From contig JAJZSH010000003.1 in NCBI GenBank assembly GCA_021822005.1, forward strand, positions 1 through 41,742: a stretch of DNA of 41,742 nucleotides, in the 5' to 3' direction. Position numbers and translations under genes: made by a program. Under the pieces are notes generated by a model. It was given only the letters and a program-made list of their open reading frames with translations, was not told the origin of the DNA and made no database searches. Below, one piece after another: positions 37,838-41,742 of this stretch. Source of the stretch: Deltaproteobacteria bacterium. Its GTDB lineage: Bacteria; Desulfobacterota; Desulfobulbia; Desulfobulbales; Desulfurivibrionaceae. Numbering within the stretch: position 1 is the stretch's first letter; each line of letters opens with the position of its first letter.

Positions 37838-38898
37838 CCTCAAAAATATCAGCCCTGCCCGCCAAGGCGCTCCTTCACGACCTTCGCAGTCTGATCGAAG
37901 AAACCCGCGCCACTGTCGCCACCACGGTCAACGCCGCCCTGACCATGCTTTACTGGCGAGTCGGCAAGCGTATCCATCAGGAGATTTTTCAGGGAGAACG
38001 GGCTGACTATGGCGAGGCAATTGTCGCTACAGTGTCGCGACAATTGGTCGCCGAGTATGGTTCTGGATTCGCGGGAAAAAGCCTCCGGCACATGATGCGT
38101 TTTGCCGAGGTGTTCCCGGATGAGCAGATTGTCTCTACGCTGTGGAGACAATTGAGCTGGTCCCATTTCAAGGAGATCATTTACCAGAAAGATTCCCTCC
38201 AGCGCGACTTCTATGCCGAGATGTGCCGGATGGAACGCTGGAGCGTTCGCACCCTGCGCCAGAAGATCGACTCCATGCTCTTCGAGCGCACGGCCTTATC
38301 CAAAAAGCCCGGCGAATTGATTCGCCTGGAGCTCGACGCCCTGCGCCATGAAGACCTGCTTACCCCGGACCTAGTCTTCCGCGACCCGTACTTTCTCGAT
38401 TTTCTCGGCCTTAAAGACCGGTATCGGGAAAAAGACCTGGAAGATGCCATCCTGCGGGAACTGGAACTGTTCCTCCTCGAACTCGGGGCCGGGTTTTCCT
38501 TTATCGCCCGCCAGAAGCGCATCCAGGTGGATAACGACGATTACTACCTCGACCTGCTGTTCTTCCACCGCAGATTGAAACGGCTGGTGGCCATCGAACT
38601 CAAACTCGGCCAATTCAAACCGGCCGACAAGGGCCAAATGGAACTCTATCTTCGCTGGCTGGACAAATACGAACGGCAGGCAGGGGAAGAGCCGCCCATC
38701 GGCCTGATTCTTTGCGCCGGGAAGAAACATGAAACAGTGGAACTTCTAGAACTCGAACAAAGCGGCATCCGGGTAGCGGAGTACCTGACCGGACTGCCAT
38801 CGCGCGAGATTCTGGAAAAGGAACTTCATAAGGCCCTTGCCCAGGCCCGGCAACGGTTTGCGCTGCAACAGGAACAAAAAAATGAGGTGGAGCCGTGA
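37834..38898 (+). CDS. DUF1016/YhcG-like PDDEXK nuclease domain protein
   Basis: ALTMLYWRVGKRIHQEI, FAEVFPDEQIVSTLWRQLSWSHFKEI, DDYYLDLLFFHRRLKRLVAIELKLGQFKPADKGQMELYLRWLDKY; ATGA overlap with mod stop. Confidence 0.92.
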   Translation: MTSKISALPAKALLHDLRSLIEETRATVATTVNAALTMLYWRVGKRIHQEIFQGERADYGEAIVATVSRQLVAEYGSGFAGKSLRHMMRFAEVFPDEQIVSTLWRQLSWSHFKEIIYQKDSLQRDFYAEMCRMERWSVRTLRQKIDSMLFERTALSKKPGELIRLELDALRHEDLLTPDLVFRDPYFLDFLGLKDRYREKDLEDAILRELELFLLELGAGFSFIARQKRIQVDNDDYYLDLLFFHRRLKRLVAIELKLGQFKPADKGQMELYLRWLDKYERQAGEEPPIGLILCAGKKHETVELLELEQSGIRVAEYLTGLPSREILEKELHKALAQARQRFALQQEQKNEVEP

Positions 38899-41609
38899 AC
38901 CGCCATGTCAACGCCATCTCCGGCCGTTTGTCGCTTCGGCCGCCCCAGCGGACTTCGCTTGAAATACTCCACCGCATCACCGAAATTGCGCCGCCGGGCA
39001 AGGAGGCCGATACCGCCGCCACTCTGGAGGCGATTCGCGGCGAGTATCCATCTGTCACCGACTTTGAGCGGGAGTTTCCTTCGCTCTGCTTTGCCCTGGC
39101 CACCGGGGTCGGCAAGACCCGCTTGATGGGTGCCTTTGTCAGCTATCTCCATTTGGCCCACGGCATCAACAATTTCTTCGTGCTGGCGCCCAATCTGACC
39201 ATCTACAACAAGCTGATCGCCGATTTTACGCCGAATACCCCCAAGTATGTCTTTAAGGGGATTGCCGAGTTCGCCGTCGAGCCGCCTACCGTCATCACCG
39301 GCGACACCTATGAGAGCGGGGTGGGTGTCCGGGAGGAGGCGCGGAGGCAAAGCCGGTTGCCGGGCATTGCGGGATATGATGGCGTCCACATCAATATCTT
39401 CAATATTTCCAAGATCAACTCCGAGGTGCGGGGCGGGAAATCTCCCCGGATCAAGCGGCTCTCCGAGTATATCGGCGAGAGTTACTTCGATTACCTCGCG
39501 GGCTTGCCGGATTTGGTGCTGCTCATGGATGAGTCGCATCGCTACCGGGCCAGCGCCGGGGTGCGGGCTATCAACGAATTGAAGCCGATTCTAGGCCTGG
39601 AACTGACCGCCACACCTTTTGTGGAGACCGGCAAGGGGCCGGTGCCATTCAAGAACGTTATTTATGACTACCCCTTGGGCCGGGCCATGGACGACGGTTT
39701 TGTCAAGGAGCCGGCGGTGGTGACCCGCAAGAATTTCAATCCGGCCGGCATGTCGGCGGAAGAGATCGAGCGGTTGAAACTGGAGGACGGCATCCGGCTG
39801 CACGAGAGCGTCAAGGTGGAGCTCGAAACCTACGCCCGTGAAGCCGCCCAGCCTATCGTCAAACCCTTTCTGCTGGTCATCGCCCGCGACACCACCCATG
39901 CCGGCCAGCTTCTTGCCCGGATTCAGTCTGCCGAGTTCTTCGGAGGGCGTTACCAGGACAAGGTCATCCAGGTGGACTCAAGCCGAACCGGCAAGGACGA
40001 GGAGGAGATGATCGAACGGCTCCTCAAGGTCGAGCACACCGAGGAACCGACCGAAATAGTCATTCATGTCAACATGCTCAAAGAGGGCTGGGACGTGACC
40101 AACCTCTACACCATTGTGCCGCTCCGCGCCGCCAATGCCCGCATCCTCATCGAGCAATCCATCGGCCGGGGGTTGCGGCTGCCCTACGGCAAGCGGACCG
40201 GGGTCATGGCGGTGGACCGGCTCAATATCGTGGCCCACGACAAGTTTCAGGAGATCATCGACGAGGCCAACCGGCCCGATTCGGCCATCCGCCTGCAAGC
40301 CGTAGTTATTGATGGGGAAGAGCTGGAGAAGAAAACGGTGACCGTGGTGTCGCAGTCGCAGCTGGCCACCAAGCTGGGGTTTCATCCTGCCCAAGTGACG
40401 GCAAGCACTGCAGTGGCAGGGCAGGATGAAAAGCCGCTCTTTGCTGATCCGCAGGAACAGAAGGTAGCGCAGACCGCCTGGGAGGTGATCAAGAATTTTG
40501 AAAACCAGCCGCGAACCGTGCCATCCCTCACCCACCTTGCCAATCCGGAAATTCAGGCTGCCATTGTCAAGGCGGTGGAGGAACGGCAGCCTCCGCCGCT
40601 CGGCCTGGAAGGCTTCGCCGAAAAGCCGGATATTGCCGCCGTGGTGGCGAAGACCGTAGAGCTGGTTGCGGAACAGACCATCGACATCCCGCGCATACTC
40701 GTGGTGCCAAAGGGTGAGGTAAAGTCGGGCTTCAAGTCGTTCAGGCTCAAGCTCGACACCCTCAAGTATCCGGCCGTGTCCGAGGATCTTTGGGTGCAGT
40801 ATCTCCGTACCGGTGAAAGCATGGCGGTGACACCAGCCCGTGGCCACAACGAGGAACCGCTTCTTTCGAACTACATTGTCCGTTGCCTGATGGATTTCAG
40901 CGATGTTTCCTACGATGACCACGCCGATCTGCTCTATGATCTCGCCGGTCAGGCGGTCCGGCATTTTGAGAACTACCTGAAGCCGGAGGAGGTCATCGAC
41001 GTAGTCCGCTGCCATCAACACGACATTGCCCGTTTTATCCACGCCCAGATGCAGGAACACTACTGGGAGGAGGTCGCCGAATACGAAGTGAAGGTGAGCA
41101 AGGGGTTCACCGAACTGAAAGCGAGCGCCTATACCTGCGCCACGGCGGAGTCTCTTGCTGATTACCGGGTCTCCCCGACCGACAGGAGCAACATGGCCAG
41201 ATATCTCTTTGGCGGCTTCGCCCGTTGTCTTTATCCGGTGCAGAAGTTCGAATCGGATAGTGAACGCAGGCTGGCGGTGATTCTGGAACGGGAGGCCTTG
41301 AAATGGTTCCGGCCCGCCAAGGGCCAGTTTCAGATTTTCTACCGCCAGGGCGCGGATCACCGCGAATATCAGCCCGATTTTGTCGCGGAAACCGCCGAGG
41401 CGGTCTATATGCTCGAACCGAAAATGCGCAAGGACCTCGAAGACCCGGTGGTTATCAGCAAAAAGGAAGCCGCTGTCAAATGGTGCGCCAATGCGACGGA
41501 GTATGCTGCGAGCCACGGTGGTAAGCCCTGGCTCTATGTGCTGATTCCCCATGACGAAATTGCGGAAAATATGACCTTGGCGGTACTTGCGGAACGATTC
41601 GCCACTTGA
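38895..41609 (+). CDS. Type III restriction Res-like helicase-nuclease
   Basis: CFALATGVGKTRLMGAFV, VLLMDESHRYRA, GLELTATPF, NMLKEGWDVTNLYTIVPLRAANARILIEQSIGRGLRLPYG; C-terminal YQPDFVAETAEAVYMLEPK nuclease-like. GTG start overlapping the preceding stop. Confidence 0.93.
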   Translation: MNRHVNAISGRLSLRPPQRTSLEILHRITEIAPPGKEADTAATLEAIRGEYPSVTDFEREFPSLCFALATGVGKTRLMGAFVSYLHLAHGINNFFVLAPNLTIYNKLIADFTPNTPKYVFKGIAEFAVEPPTVITGDTYESGVGVREEARRQSRLPGIAGYDGVHINIFNISKINSEVRGGKSPRIKRLSEYIGESYFDYLAGLPDLVLLMDESHRYRASAGVRAINELKPILGLELTATPFVETGKGPVPFKNVIYDYPLGRAMDDGFVKEPAVVTRKNFNPAGMSAEEIERLKLEDGIRLHESVKVELETYAREAAQPIVKPFLLVIARDTTHAGQLLARIQSAEFFGGRYQDKVIQVDSSRTGKDEEEMIERLLKVEHTEEPTEIVIHVNMLKEGWDVTNLYTIVPLRAANARILIEQSIGRGLRLPYGKRTGVMAVDRLNIVAHDKFQEIIDEANRPDSAIRLQAVVIDGEELEKKTVTVVSQSQLATKLGFHPAQVTASTAVAGQDEKPLFADPQEQKVAQTAWEVIKNFENQPRTVPSLTHLANPEIQAAIVKAVEERQPPPLGLEGFAEKPDIAAVVAKTVELVAEQTIDIPRILVVPKGEVKSGFKSFRLKLDTLKYPAVSEDLWVQYLRTGESMAVTPARGHNEEPLLSNYIVRCLMDFSDVSYDDHADLLYDLAGQAVRHFENYLKPEEVIDVVRCHQHDIARFIHAQMQEHYWEEVAEYEVKVSKGFTELKASAYTCATAESLADYRVSPTDRSNMARYLFGGFARCLYPVQKFESDSERRLAVILEREALKWFRPAKGQFQIFYRQGADHREYQPDFVAETAEAVYMLEPKMRKDLEDPVVISKKEAAVKWCANATEYAASHGGKPWLYVLIPHDEIAENMTLAVLAERFAT

Positions 41610-41626
41610 TAAACAGGAGAGGAAGA

Positions 41627-41742
41627 ATGGCAAGTATACACCAGTTTCTTGGGGAAGAGGCCGATCTCGGCCCGGAAAAACGCATCACCATTCTCTCGGC
41701 GCCGCTGGCCTCCTCGGTGAGCTGGCTGGGTGGTACGGAGCA
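41627..41742 (+). CDS. Partial CDS, agmatinase/arginase-family N-terminus (runs off window)
   Basis: MASIHQFLGEEADLGPEKRITILSAPLASSVSWLGGTE..., resembles the agmatinase N-terminal pattern; aggagaggaag RBS. Confidence 0.5.
   Translation, partial: MASIHQFLGEEADLGPEKRITILSAPLASSVSWLGGTE

Noticed and set aside
28405-41609. DISARM, BREX or Dpd system
   Set aside because: SNF2 helicase plus methyltransferase is reminiscent of DISARM, but no drmA/drmB/drmC-like, PglZ/BrxC-like or Dpd genes are visible.
39978-41633. 551-aa antisense ORF opposite res
   Set aside because: Shadow ORF from GC-rich codon bias; low-complexity, no family signature, opposite a strongly recognisable Res.

Overview
The window reads as a chromosomal segment of a Gram-negative, probably deltaproteobacterial / Desulfobacterota-like organism (inferred from gene content). 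Positions 1-28.4 kb are mostly housekeeping: a futalosine/menaquinone gene run (amidohydrolase, MqnA, UbiE/MenG, UbiX, UbiA-type), PpiC-type PPIase, alpha-glucan phosphorylase, Pal, Skp/OmpH, MFS permease, pseudo-receiver-PilZ protein, dxs-ispA-xseB, xerC-like recombinase, hslV-hslU, DUF2156, ispH, ftsY, a TerB-DnaJ protein with a probable frameshift, a DUF3524/queuosine-tRNA mannosyltransferase-like glycosyltransferase, glgB and algH/yqgE. Positions 28405-41609 form a composite defence island: SNF2-family helicase, HEPN (Rx4H) protein, truncated duplicate of the mod 5' end, SIR2-HerA pair, type III-like Mod methyltransferase, DUF1016/YhcG-like PDDEXK nuclease, and Res helicase-nuclease. An agmatinase-like gene then runs off the right edge. 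The most interesting observations are: (i) the HEPN + SIR2-HerA cargo inside an SNF2/Mod/DUF1016/Res operon, with a 62-bp duplication of the mod start at the junction; (ii) a ~138-bp dispersed element at the 3' ends of two genes that gives HslV a new C-terminal tail; (iii) a T9 tract separating the N-terminal membrane segment of a TerB-DnaJ protein from the rest; (iv) paired palindromes inside the DUF1016 nuclease gene; (v) decayed HsdR fragments ending at a REP-like palindrome. All assignments come from reading the sequence and family recall; no searches were run.
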